Below are positions 32,264 through 40,290 of a DNA stretch of 48,379 bases, one piece after another. The stretch is from Acidimicrobiia bacterium (GTDB lineage Bacteria > Actinomycetota > Acidimicrobiia > Spongiisociales > ZC4RG35), in assembly GCA_013812505.1 (NCBI GenBank), contig JACCTH010000111.1:1-48379 (forward strand), in the 5' to 3' direction. The translations under genes and the position numbers were made by a program. The notes beneath the pieces were generated by a model. It was not told the DNA's origin. It worked only from the letters and a program-made list of their open reading frames with translations, and did not search any database. Every line of letters begins with the position of its first letter. The stretch's first letter is position 1.

Positions 32264-33202
32264 ATGCGTCCGACCGGAAAAGTGATTGTCACCTGCGCGG
32301 TCACGGGGAGTGCTCACACCCCGACGATGAACAACGACATCCCGATGACGATCGACGAGCACGTCGAGCAGTCGGTCGCCGCCGCCGCCGCCGGTGCGGC
32401 TGTGATCCATCTCCACGCTCGCAACCCTCAAGATGGGCGACCGGTTTCCGACGTCGGGATCTTTCGGGACTACTGCCGCGGGATCAAGGACCGCTGCGAC
32501 GCGGTTATCTCGATCACAACCGGCGGCGCCACCGGCCAGACCGTCGACGAGCGACTCCGGGTGATAAAAGAGCTCAAACCGGAACTCGCCACATGCAACT
32601 TGGGCACGATGAACTACGGACTCTTCCAGATGATTCCGCGTTATGAGGGTCGTTGGAAGTACGACTGGGAGGAGCCCTACCTCGCCTCGACTAAGCACGA
32701 GCCCTTCGTGAGCCGGTTCGCCGACATCGAATACATGCTTACCACGCTCGCCGCGGAGACCGGGTGCCGCTTCGAGTTCGAGGCTTACGACATCGGCCAC
32801 CTCTACACCCTCGCGTTCTTTGCCGACCAAGGGTTGGTCCCGACCCCGATCTTCATGCAGTTCGTGATCGGGACCTTGGGCGGGATCGGCGCCGACGTCG
32901 AGAACGTCTTCCACATGAAAGAGGCGGCCACCCGTCTCTTCGGTCATGAGATCGAGTGGGGCATCCTCGGCGGCGGCCGGTCCCAGTTCGATCTCATCAC
33001 CGCCGGCGCCACTCTCGGCGGGAACGTCCGAGTTGGGCTCGAGGATTCGATCTACCTCCGCCGGGGAAAGCTGGCGGAATCAAACGCCGACCAGGTCGAG
33101 AAGATCGTCAGGATCCTCGATGAGCTCTCCCGGACCCCGATGACTTCCGAAGAGACTCGAGAGGTGCTTGGCCTCAAGGGCCTCAATCAGGTCGCCTTTT
33201 AA
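32264..33202 (+). CDS. BKACE enzyme, probable 3-dehydrocarnitine cleavage
   Basis: A 312-residue beta-keto acid cleavage enzyme (zinc TIM barrel). It probably converts 3-dehydrocarnitine and acetyl-CoA to betainyl-CoA and acetoacetate. Key motifs: IVTCAVTGSAHTPTMNNDIP, VIHLHARNPQDGRP (zinc ligands His49 and His51), SITTGGATGQTVDERL, FEFEAYDIGHLYTLAFFADQ and WGILGGGRSQFDL. Start ATG 32264 has AAAAGGCG five bases upstream; the frame from 32060 overlaps the Phd-type antitoxin. It heads a tight operon with carnitine dehydrogenase, which is the basis for the substrate call. Confidence 0.86.
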   Translation: MRPTGKVIVTCAVTGSAHTPTMNNDIPMTIDEHVEQSVAAAAAGAAVIHLHARNPQDGRPVSDVGIFRDYCRGIKDRCDAVISITTGGATGQTVDERLRVIKELKPELATCNLGTMNYGLFQMIPRYEGRWKYDWEEPYLASTKHEPFVSRFADIEYMLTTLAAETGCRFEFEAYDIGHLYTLAFFADQGLVPTPIFMQFVIGTLGGIGADVENVFHMKEAATRLFGHEIEWGILGGGRSQFDLITAGATLGGNVRVGLEDSIYLRRGKLAESNADQVEKIVRILDELSRTPMTSEETREVLGLKGLNQVAF

Positions 33203-33223
33203 GCCCGTGACCGGCAACCGCGA

Positions 33224-34684
33224 ATGAGGTTCGGCGTCGTCGGCACCGGCGTCGTCGGCACCGGCTGGGCGGTGCGGGCGTTGTCGCGCGGTTGGGAGGT
33301 GATCGCAACCGACCCCTCCCCCGGCGCCGACGTCCGCCTGCGTTCAGCCGTGGCCAACGCCTGGCCGGCGGTGCGAAAGCTCGGCCTTTATCCCGATGCC
33401 GACCCAGATCGGATCGATTTCGTCACCTCGGCCGCCGCAGTCGGAGAGGCGGCCGAGTTCATCCAGGAGTCGGCCCCCGAGACGCTCGAAATCAAACGGC
33501 CTCTGCTGCAAGCGATCGATGCTGCCTCCGATCCCGAAGTGGTGATCGCCTCATCGACCTCGGGCCTGCGTCCTTCGCTCCTCCAAGAAGGGATGGGTAA
33601 TCCCGAACGCCTGGTCGTCGGACATCCTTTCAACCCCGTCTATCTGCTCCCGCTGGTCGAGGTGGTCGGAGGCAACCTCACCTCACTTCCGACAATCGCC
33701 GCAGCGAAAGAGGTTTACGGAAACCTCGACATGTATCCGCTCCTTGTCCGCAACGAGATCGATGGTTTCCTAGCCGACCGCCTGCTCGAGGCGCAATGGC
33801 GGGAGATCCTGCATTTGGTCGCAGACGGGATCGCCAACACGGCCGAGCTCGACGACGCCATCACCTATGGGCCGGGACTGCGATGGGCCGGCATGGGCAC
33901 CAATCTCATCTACCACCTCGCCGGTGGGGAGGCCGGCATGCGTCACATGCTCGAGCAATTTGGGCCCGCGCTCGAATGGCCCTGGACCAAACTCGTCGCC
34001 CCTCCACTCACCGAGGAGCTGATCGAGCGGATGACCGCCGGAACCGAGGCGCAAGCGGCGGGCCGCTCGATCGTCGACCTCGAGCAGCAGCGCGACAGCT
34101 ACCTGCTGTCGGTGATGAGGGCTCTGGCAGCTCACGGCATCGGCGCCGGATTGGTCCTCTCCCAGCGAGAAGCCCGCATCCTTGCCGCCTCGGCGCCGGC
34201 CCCTTGGCTGCCGGGCCAGGCTGTCCCAGCGCCGCTCGAGCTCTACCGATGTCGAGTCGAGCCTGATTGGATCGACTACAACGGTCACATGACCGAAAGT
34301 GCCTACCTGCTCGCGGCCGGCAACGCCACCGATGCCGTCTTTCGATACTCGGGCATCGACGAGTCCTATCGCGCGGGTGGAAAATCGTTCTTCACCGTCG
34401 AGACGCACATCAAGTTCCTGCGCGAGGCGGCAGTCGATGAAGCGTTGACCTTCGCCACCCAGGTGGTGGGGACCGACGTCCAGCGGCTCCACCTTCTCCA
34501 TACGATGCGCCGCGCCGAGACCGGGGAGGCAATCGCGACGATCGAGCAGATGTTGATCCACGTCGACATGACCGCCTCGCGTGCGGCCCCGGTGGAGAGC
34601 GGACCGGCGGCTGCATTGGCGGCGGTTGCGGCCGCGCATGCTTCGCTTCCCCTCGCGACCGACTGTCGGATGGGACTTCGGTAG
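33224..34684 (+). CDS. L-carnitine dehydrogenase fused to betainyl-CoA thioesterase
   Basis: A 486-residue bifunctional protein. Residues about 1-320 are a 3-hydroxyacyl-CoA dehydrogenase-type carnitine dehydrogenase: FGVVGTGVVGTGWAVRAL (NAD), VIASSTSGLRPSLLQEG, LVVGHPFNPVYLLPLVEVVG, DGFLADRLLEAQWREILHLV and TYGPGLRWAGMGTNLIYHLA. Residues about 340-475 are a hotdog thioesterase: VEPDWIDYNGHMTESAYL, FFTVETHIKFLREA and QMLIHVDMTAS. It would oxidise L-carnitine to 3-dehydrocarnitine and hydrolyse betainyl-CoA, the product of the BKACE step, to glycine betaine. It starts 22 bases after the BKACE and overlaps the next gene by one base. Confidence 0.88.
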   Translation: MRFGVVGTGVVGTGWAVRALSRGWEVIATDPSPGADVRLRSAVANAWPAVRKLGLYPDADPDRIDFVTSAAAVGEAAEFIQESAPETLEIKRPLLQAIDAASDPEVVIASSTSGLRPSLLQEGMGNPERLVVGHPFNPVYLLPLVEVVGGNLTSLPTIAAAKEVYGNLDMYPLLVRNEIDGFLADRLLEAQWREILHLVADGIANTAELDDAITYGPGLRWAGMGTNLIYHLAGGEAGMRHMLEQFGPALEWPWTKLVAPPLTEELIERMTAGTEAQAAGRSIVDLEQQRDSYLLSVMRALAAHGIGAGLVLSQREARILAASAPAPWLPGQAVPAPLELYRCRVEPDWIDYNGHMTESAYLLAAGNATDAVFRYSGIDESYRAGGKSFFTVETHIKFLREAAVDEALTFATQVVGTDVQRLHLLHTMRRAETGEAIATIEQMLIHVDMTASRAAPVESGPAAALAAVAAAHASLPLATDCRMGLR

Positions 34685-35835
34685 TGGACTTCGCTCTCAC
34701 CGACGAGCAGCGGCTCATCTCCGAGACGGTCCGTCGTTTTGTGGCCCAAGAGCTGATGCCCCACGAGGCCGAAGTCGAGCGGCTCGGCGAAGTTCCCCCC
34801 GAGCTGGCCGCGGCGGTCAAAGCCAAAGCGATCGCCGCCGGCCTCTACGCCGCCAACATGCCGGCTGCGCTCGGCGGCGGCGGCCTTGACCACGTCACCA
34901 TGGTCCTCGTCGATAAAGAGCTGGGCAAGACCTCGTATGGGTTGCACTATCTCGTCGCCCGGCCCTCCAACATCCTGCAGGAATGCACCGGCGCCCAGGT
35001 CGAGGAGTACCTGCTGCCCACCATCCGCGGGGAGCGGGTCGAATGCCTGGCGATGAGCGAGCCCGATGCCGGCTCCGATCTCCGGACATGAAATGCCGGG
35101 CTGTTCGCGATAGTGACGAATACGTGATCAACGGGTCCAAGCATTTCATTTCTCATGCCGACGTGGCCGACTACTTGATCCTCTTCGCTGCCACCAGCCA
35201 AGACGAAAACGGTCGCGGGCAAATCACGAGCTTTCTCGTCGACATGGGCACCCCCGGCTTCGACGTGTCGCCGGGATATCGGAGCGTCTCTCATCGTGGT
35301 TACAACAACTCGATTCTCAGCTTCGATGATTGCCGGGTTCCGGCGACGGCGATCCTGGGCGAGGAGGGTCGGGGCTTCGAGGTGGCCAATCGCTGGCTGG
35401 GTTCGACCCGTCTGCAGGTCGCCGCAACCTGCATCGGACGGGCCGAACGCGCCCTGTCCCTAGCAACGGAATGGGCCGCCACCCGCCACCCAGTTCGGCC
35501 AGAAGATCGGCAAGTTCCAAGGCGTCTCCTTCAAGCTCGCCGACATGTCGACCCGGCTGGCGGCTGCTGAGCTGCTCACCCTGCGGGCGGCCTGGTCGGT
35601 CGACCAAGGCAACCACGACGATGCCGAGATTGCCCAGGCCAAGCTCTACGCCAGCGAGATGCTGGCCTTTGTCACCGACGAGGCCATCCAAGTATTCGGC
35701 GGCATGGGCCTTATGGACGAGCTTCCGCTGGAGCGGATGTGGCGGGACGCCCGGGTGGAGCGGATCTGGGATGGGACCTCGGAGATCCAGCGGCACATCA
35801 TCAGCCGAGCGATGCTTCGCCGGCACGGGGGGTAA
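34684..35835 (+). CDS. Acyl-CoA dehydrogenase (gamma-butyrobetainyl-CoA type), two compensating indels
   Basis: Acyl-CoA dehydrogenase of about 383 residues, probably oxidising gamma-butyrobetainyl-CoA to crotonobetainyl-CoA. It begins at GTG 34684 (VDFALTDEQRLISETVRRFV) and runs to ECLAMSEPDAGSDLR in frame 1. It then continues as MKCRAVRDSDEYVINGSKHF in the next frame after one missing base near 35087 (GGACATG). A second change, an extra C near 35493 (CACCCAG), returns it to frame 1 at KFQGVSFKLADMSTRLAAAE. The end is YASEMLAFVTDEAIQVFGGM and WDGTSEIQRHIISRAML. The net frame is restored and all conserved motifs remain, so homopolymer errors are more likely than a dead gene. The stop is TAAATG, joining the hydratase. 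Confidence 0.82.
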
Positions 35836-36618
35836 ATGAGCGAAGAACTCCTGATAGAGCGAACACCTCCTGTCCTGACCGTCACCATCAACCGTGGCAA
35901 GGCCAACGCCATCGACGCTGCTCTCAGCCGAGAGCTAGGAAGTGTCTTCGCAGACTTTCGAGACGACCCCGCGTTCCGGGTCGCAATTCTCACCGGCGCC
36001 GGTGACCGCTTTTTCTCCGCCGGCTGGGACCTCAAATCCGCCGCCGAGGGCGAGGACTACGAATCGGATTTTGGCGAGGGCGGCTTTGGCGGGTTCGCCG
36101 AGCTGGAAAATCTGTTCAAACCGGTGATCTGTGCCGTGAACGGATCGGCGGTGGGGGGTGGCTTTGAGATGGTGCTTGCCGCCCATCTGGTGGTGGCGGC
36201 CGAGCATGCCGAGTTCTTCCTGCCCGAAGCCGTCCGCGGAATTGTGCCCGATGCCGGGTCGCTCCACCTGCCGCGGCTGCTCTCACGAACCCAAGCCATG
36301 GAGTTGCTCCTCACCGGGCGCCGGCTCACCGCCCCACAGGCGCTCGCCTGGGGTTTGGTCAATCAGGTGGTCCCCGGGCCGGAAGTAGTTGATGCCGCCC
36401 GCTCTCTCGCAGAGCAGGTGGTCGCCGCGGCCCCGCTGGCAGTGGCGGCGGTGCTGGAGATCGTCGAGAAAAGCGCCGGCATGACCGTGCGCGACGGGTA
36501 CGCGCTCCTTCGGTCGGGTGCAATAAAGAACTATGAGGATGCGCTCGTCTCAGATGATGCCCGCGAGGGCCCGACTGCCTTCGTCGAGAACCGGCTGCCT
36601 CGCTGGCAGGGCAGGTGA
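35836..36618 (+). CDS. Enoyl-CoA hydratase, CaiD-like
   Basis: A 260-residue crotonase-fold protein. FSAGWDLKSAAEGEDYESDF and GGFGGFAELENLFKPVICAV match the CaiD subgroup (the GWDLK-AAxGE and GGFxG blocks); NGSAVGGGFEMVLAAHLVVA supplies the oxyanion hole, and EGPTAFVENRLPRWQGR is the CaiD-type C-terminus. It should hydrate crotonobetainyl-CoA to L-carnitinyl-CoA. The start immediately follows the dehydrogenase stop, and its stop overlaps the thioesterase start. Confidence 0.87.
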   Translation: MSEELLIERTPPVLTVTINRGKANAIDAALSRELGSVFADFRDDPAFRVAILTGAGDRFFSAGWDLKSAAEGEDYESDFGEGGFGGFAELENLFKPVICAVNGSAVGGGFEMVLAAHLVVAAEHAEFFLPEAVRGIVPDAGSLHLPRLLSRTQAMELLLTGRRLTAPQALAWGLVNQVVPGPEVVDAARSLAEQVVAAAPLAVAAVLEIVEKSAGMTVRDGYALLRSGAIKNYEDALVSDDAREGPTAFVENRLPRWQGR

Positions 36619-37085
36619 TGCTTTCCCCCTATCGGGTCAGGGTCACGCCGGAATGGGTGGATTACAACCACCATCTCAACGAGGGCGCCTATGGGGTGAT
36701 CTTCTCCGACGCTACCGACCATGCTCTGATCGAGCTCGGCTTTGGCCCGGCCTATCGCGAAGCGATCGGTGGCACCCTCTTTACGGTGGAGACCCACACC
36801 CGCTTCCTGCGCGAGGTCCCGGAAGCAGCCGAGGTCACGGTCACCTGCGAAGTTCTCGGCGTTGATGAAAAGCGGCTCCATTTTTGGAGCGTGATGCGAA
36901 CGTCCACCGACGAGCGCCCGTCGGCGACCCAAGAAACGATGCTGGTCCATGTCGACATCGTTCGCGCCGGGGTACGGCCGATGGGACCTGAGATCCTCGC
37001 CAATGCCCGGTCTCTCGTTCGACCAACGGCACCGCCCGAAGCGGGAAGATCGGTACGACCGCTTTTCCTCGGAACGGTTCCTTAG
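36615..37085 (+). CDS. Hotdog-fold thioesterase
   Basis: A 156-residue 4HBT-type thioesterase: VTPEWVDYNHHLNEGAYGVI, GGTLFTVETHTRFLREVPEA, LHFWSVMRTSTDERPS and MLVHVDIV. It is clearly paralogous to the thioesterase domain fused to carnitine dehydrogenase in the same operon (WVDYNHH vs WIDYNGH, LFTVETHTRFLRE vs FFTVETHIKFLRE). The likely task is release of L-carnitine from carnitinyl-CoA, linking the CoA branch to the free-carnitine branch; this is inferred from position. Start GTG 36615 or ATG 36618. Confidence 0.84.
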   Translation: MMLSPYRVRVTPEWVDYNHHLNEGAYGVIFSDATDHALIELGFGPAYREAIGGTLFTVETHTRFLREVPEAAEVTVTCEVLGVDEKRLHFWSVMRTSTDERPSATQETMLVHVDIVRAGVRPMGPEILANARSLVRPTAPPEAGRSVRPLFLGTVP

Positions 37086-37092
37086 GCGATTT

Positions 37093-37128
37093 TGGTGGCT
37101 ATGCCACCACGCAAACCTTAGGTTCGCG
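37093..37128. terminator. Convergent hairpins between thioesterase and FMN oxidase
   Basis: TGGTGGC-TAT-GCCACCA (37093-37109) is a perfect short hairpin, followed at once by CGCAAACC / GGTTCGCG (37110-37128). There is no T-run, so it is a probable but weak bidirectional terminator. Confidence 0.4.
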
Positions 37129-38368
37129 TAGTGGTTTGCTGCAGGAAGGAGCGGTCGAGGTCATCGATCGATCCGGCGCCAATCAGGCTCATCGTTCGTT
37201 GCATGTCGGCCGCGAACCAGGCGAGGACGCGATCGACGCCCCGCTCCCCTGCCGCCCCAAGCCCGTACAGGTAGGCCCGGCCCGCCATGCATGCGGTGGC
37301 ACCGGCGGCGACTGCCTTGACGATGTCGCTCCCGCGCCGAACTCCTCCGTCGCAGATGATCTCAATCCGCCCTTCGAGGGCATCGGCCGCTGGCGCGACG
37401 AGGTTGAACGGTGACGGCGCCCCGTCGAGCTGGCGACCACCGTGATTGGACAGGGCGATCGCTTCGACCCCTGAGTCCGCGGCGCGCACGGCATCCTCCA
37501 CCGACTGGATCCCTTTGATGACGATGGGGCGGTCCCAGATCGAACGGAGCCAATCGATGTCGTCCCAGGACAGCGCCGGCTCGAACTGTTGGTTGACGTA
37601 GTCCGCAAGCGAGACCGGGGAGGCGCCATCGCCGACCTCGCGCCCCAAGACATTGGCGAAGCGGATCGGTTCACTGGTGACGAAAGCCCATGTCCAAGCG
37701 GGATGGAGGGCGCCGTCGAGAATCGTGCCTGGGCCGATGCTGGGAGGCAACGAGAAGCCTCGGCGCACGTCTCGCTCCCGGCGACCGAAGACTGGAGTAT
37801 CCACGGTGAGGACGAGGGCCTCATAGTTGGCGCCGAAAGCGCGGTCGATCATGTCTTTGACCAGCCCGCGATCTCTCCAGGCGTAGACCTGAAACCACAG
37901 CCTGCCGTCGCTGACCGCTCGGACCTCTTCGATCGACCTCGTGCCCAACGTCGACAGCGTGTAGGAGAGGCCAGCGCGATTGGCCGATCGCGCGACTGCC
38001 AGCTCTCCTGCTGGATCGGCGATCCTCGTGAAGCCGGTAGGAGCCAAGACGAGCGGATACGACAACGGCTGGCCAAGAAGGGTTGAGGTGATATCGACTG
38101 CGCCGATACCTCGCAGCACGCGAGGATTAAACGTCACGTTGGCAAAGGCATTTTGGTTGGCGACCAGCGTCCGTTCGTCCTCTGCTCCGCCATCGATGTA
38201 ATCGAAGACGCCGCCGGGCAGTCGCCGACGGGCGATGCGCCGCAGATCCTCGACTGAGGCGGCCCGCGACAACCGCCTTTCGACTGGGTCGCGCTCAATG
38301 GGCTTGAAGCGGACAACGGAGCGCAGAGTTTCGAAGATCCGAAGGACCGAGCTATTTGCGATCCTCAT
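37118..38368 (-). CDS. lldD: FMN-dependent 2-hydroxyacid oxidase / L-lactate dehydrogenase
   Basis: A 416-residue FMN alpha-hydroxyacid oxidase: LPGGVFDYIDGGAEDERTL, YPLVLAPTGFTRIADPAGEL, GRLWFQVYAWRDRGLVKDMI, IVIKGIQSVEDAVRAADSGV, LSNHGGRQLDGAPS (catalytic His and Arg) and IEIICDGGVRRGSDIVKAV. All active-site motifs are present. It likely oxidises L-lactate, glycolate or mandelate-type acids, using quinone or oxygen as acceptor. It is coupled to the upstream DUF2867-like gene (ATGA overlap). Confidence 0.87.
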   Translation of the reverse strand: MRIANSSVLRIFETLRSVVRFKPIERDPVERRLSRAASVEDLRRIARRRLPGGVFDYIDGGAEDERTLVANQNAFANVTFNPRVLRGIGAVDITSTLLGQPLSYPLVLAPTGFTRIADPAGELAVARSANRAGLSYTLSTLGTRSIEEVRAVSDGRLWFQVYAWRDRGLVKDMIDRAFGANYEALVLTVDTPVFGRRERDVRRGFSLPPSIGPGTILDGALHPAWTWAFVTSEPIRFANVLGREVGDGASPVSLADYVNQQFEPALSWDDIDWLRSIWDRPIVIKGIQSVEDAVRAADSGVEAIALSNHGGRQLDGAPSPFNLVAPAADALEGRIEIICDGGVRRGSDIVKAVAAGATACMAGRAYLYGLGAAGERGVDRVLAWFAADMQRTMSLIGAGSIDDLDRSFLQQTTTRT

Positions 38369-38970
38369 TGCCGATCACTCTGACCGCTTGCCGCCCGGCG
38401 GGCTGCCGCTGCGAGCCAGCTTCGTCTGATCAGCCCGCTGAACGGGCGGATGAATAACCAGTAGATGCCAAAGATCCGCCGGGTTCTCTTATCAGTGGCG
38501 AGCACCCGTGTCTGCGTGCTTAGGAAGGAGCCACCGCGGACTGGCCTTGCCAGCAGGTTTGCTCCAATCTTGACAAAGCCGGGCTCTGAGAACTGAGCGA
38601 ATTCGATCGCGTCGCCAACGGGCGCTCGCTCACCACCGGAAACCTTCCACGACTGGTCGATCAGCCCGAAGGCGACCTCGGACCCCTCGTTCTCTCCCAA
38701 CGGGCAAAAGCCGAATTGTAAGATCTGCTCATACAAGGGGGCGGACCCGTTCAAGCCCTTTCCGAACCGGGGCCGACCCAACACCCGACCGGGCAGGTTG
38801 CGCAGTCCGATCAGGATCCGGAGTAATCGAATCTCATTTGGCGGGACATGCTTCACAAGCTCAAGAGCAGCAGCGGGAGCGACCGGAAGCCACGTCCCAT
38901 ACGTCTCACACCAATGCCAATCCGGTATCGCGACATCCAACAACGACAAGGGCCATTCCTTCGAGAACAC
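38365..38970 (-). CDS. DUF2867-like conserved protein
   Basis: A 201-residue protein upstream of and coupled to the FMN oxidase. LLRILIGLRNLPGRVLGRP, LYEQILQFGFCPLGENEGSE, VAFGLIDQSWKVSGGERA, FLSTQTRVLATDKRTRRIFG and IYWLFIRPFSGLIRRSWLAA resemble the actinobacterial DUF2867-like / SRPBCC-type group. Start ATG 38970. It overlaps a plus-strand frame, which is rejected as the N-terminal part of the divergent hydrolase. Function unknown. Confidence 0.7.
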   Translation of the reverse strand: MFSKEWPLSLLDVAIPDWHWCETYGTWLPVAPAAALELVKHVPPNEIRLLRILIGLRNLPGRVLGRPRFGKGLNGSAPLYEQILQFGFCPLGENEGSEVAFGLIDQSWKVSGGERAPVGDAIEFAQFSEPGFVKIGANLLARPVRGGSFLSTQTRVLATDKRTRRIFGIYWLFIRPFSGLIRRSWLAAAARRAASGQSDRQ

Positions 38971-39003
38971 AACCTACCGCCATGTCTTCTCACCCTGTGC
39001 CGC

Positions 39004-39732
39004 GTGTTTAGCCTCAGGGCCATAGACATTGTGCTCATCCCCGGCTTCTGGCTGAACGGCGACTCTTGGTCGGAAGTGACTCCGGTGCTGGAGGAGGCCG
39101 GCCACCGCGTCTATCCGCTCACGCTGCCGGGTCTCGAATCCGTCGAGGCCGGCAGAGCGGCCATCGGCCTCCGCGACCACGTCCGCGCCGTCGTCGAGTT
39201 TGTCGATGGTTTCAAAGGACCAGTCGTGCTCGTCGGTCACTCCGGCGGCGGCGCGATCGCGCATGCGGTGGTCGACGCTCGGCCCGACCGCATTGCCCGT
39301 GTCGTCTACGTCGACAGCGGACCGCTTGCCGACGGCGGGGTCATCAACGACGAACTGACGGCTGTCGACGGTGAGATCCCACTGCCCGACTGGTCGGAGT
39401 TCGGCGAGGAGGATCTCGTCGACCTCGACGACGAGATCCGCGCGGCGTTTCGGGTTCGTAGCGTGCCGCAACCCGCCGCGGTCGCCACTGACCCACAACA
39501 GCTCAGCGACGAGCGGCGTTACGACGTGCCGGTCACCGTAATCGCCTGCGAGTTCCCGAGTTCGACGCTGCGCGAGTGGATGTCACAAGGACACCCCTAC
39601 ACCTCCGAGCTTGCGCGGATCCGCGACGTCGAAATGATCGACCTTCCTACCGGGCACTGGCCGCAGTTCACCCGACCCGTGGAGCTCGGCCAAGCGATCG
39701 CGGCGAGCATCGTCGGCAAAGAGTCGCGTTAG
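39004..39732 (+). CDS. Alpha/beta hydrolase
   Basis: A 242-residue serine hydrolase from GTG 39004: IDIVLIPGFWLNGDSWSEVT, GPVVLVGHSGGGAIAHAVVD (Ser80) and DLPTGHWPQFTRPVELGQAI (base His). The frame is open upstream to 38848, but that extension overlaps the divergent DUF2867-like gene and is not family sequence. It is followed at 20 bases by a RibD_C-type gene. EstC- or MhpC-like esterase activity is possible; the cap sequence gives no hint of substrate. Confidence 0.84.
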   Translation: MFSLRAIDIVLIPGFWLNGDSWSEVTPVLEEAGHRVYPLTLPGLESVEAGRAAIGLRDHVRAVVEFVDGFKGPVVLVGHSGGGAIAHAVVDARPDRIARVVYVDSGPLADGGVINDELTAVDGEIPLPDWSEFGEEDLVDLDDEIRAAFRVRSVPQPAAVATDPQQLSDERRYDVPVTVIACEFPSSTLREWMSQGHPYTSELARIRDVEMIDLPTGHWPQFTRPVELGQAIAASIVGKESR

Positions 39733-39751
39733 CCCAGATTTGGAGGGAGCC

Positions 39752-40264
39752 GTGGAGGAATCGAGCCGTTCGACGCCCGGTGAGGAATCGTCCAAGATCA
39801 CGCTCCTCAAATTTGTCCTGTGGCGAAACCTCAAGGCAGGGCTGGAGACGAACAAGTCGTTCCTGATGGGACGCAAACTGTATGACGAGTGGGCGGCGTT
39901 CTGGCCTGACAGCACCGACGAGCCGATTGCGAGCCACTTCAACTCGATTCCGAAGTACGTGATTTCGAGCACGCTCACCGACCCGGCGTGGAACAACACG
40001 ACGGTGCTCCCCGGCAACTTCTACGCGGTTCGCCAACTCAAGGAAAGCGTCGAGGGTGACATCGGCATGTCGGGTAGCGCGACGACCGTGCGCTGGCTGC
40101 TGGCCAACGGCCTGCTCGACGAGCTCCGCCTGCTCGTCCACCCAATCGCGGTCGGTCACGGTCAGCGCCTCTTCGAAGAGACACCAACCCAAAAACTGAA
40201 GCTCGTCGACAGCTCCACATTGTCCACCGGCGTCCTCAACCTCACCTACACGCCAGCTACCTGA
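39752..40264 (+). CDS. RibD_C (dihydrofolate reductase-family) protein with degenerate N-terminus
   Basis: A 170-residue protein from GTG 39752 (GGAGGG five bases upstream). From about residue 30 it is RibD_C-like: LETNKSFLMGRKLYDEWAAFWP, NSIPKYVISSTLTDPAWNNT, GDIGMSGSATTVRWLLANGL and LLVHPIAVGHGQRLFEE. The first 30 residues (VEESSRSTPGEESSK) lack the expected N-terminal strand and SLDGV motif seen in the two other RibD_C proteins here. Either the start of the gene is damaged or a frameshift hides it, so activity is doubtful. Confidence 0.65.
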   Translation: MEESSRSTPGEESSKITLLKFVLWRNLKAGLETNKSFLMGRKLYDEWAAFWPDSTDEPIASHFNSIPKYVISSTLTDPAWNNTTVLPGNFYAVRQLKESVEGDIGMSGSATTVRWLLANGLLDELRLLVHPIAVGHGQRLFEETPTQKLKLVDSSTLSTGVLNLTYTPAT

Positions 40265-40290
40265 AGACACATCACACCTGAGCCTGAGGG

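Noticed and set aside
34684-35835. Acyl-CoA dehydrogenase as a true pseudogene
   Set aside because: Two one-base changes cancel each other and all conserved motifs remain; consensus error is simpler.
38848-39003. N-terminal extension of the hydrolase at 39004
   Set aside because: It overlaps the start of the well-formed minus-strand DUF2867-like gene and has no hydrolase sequence.
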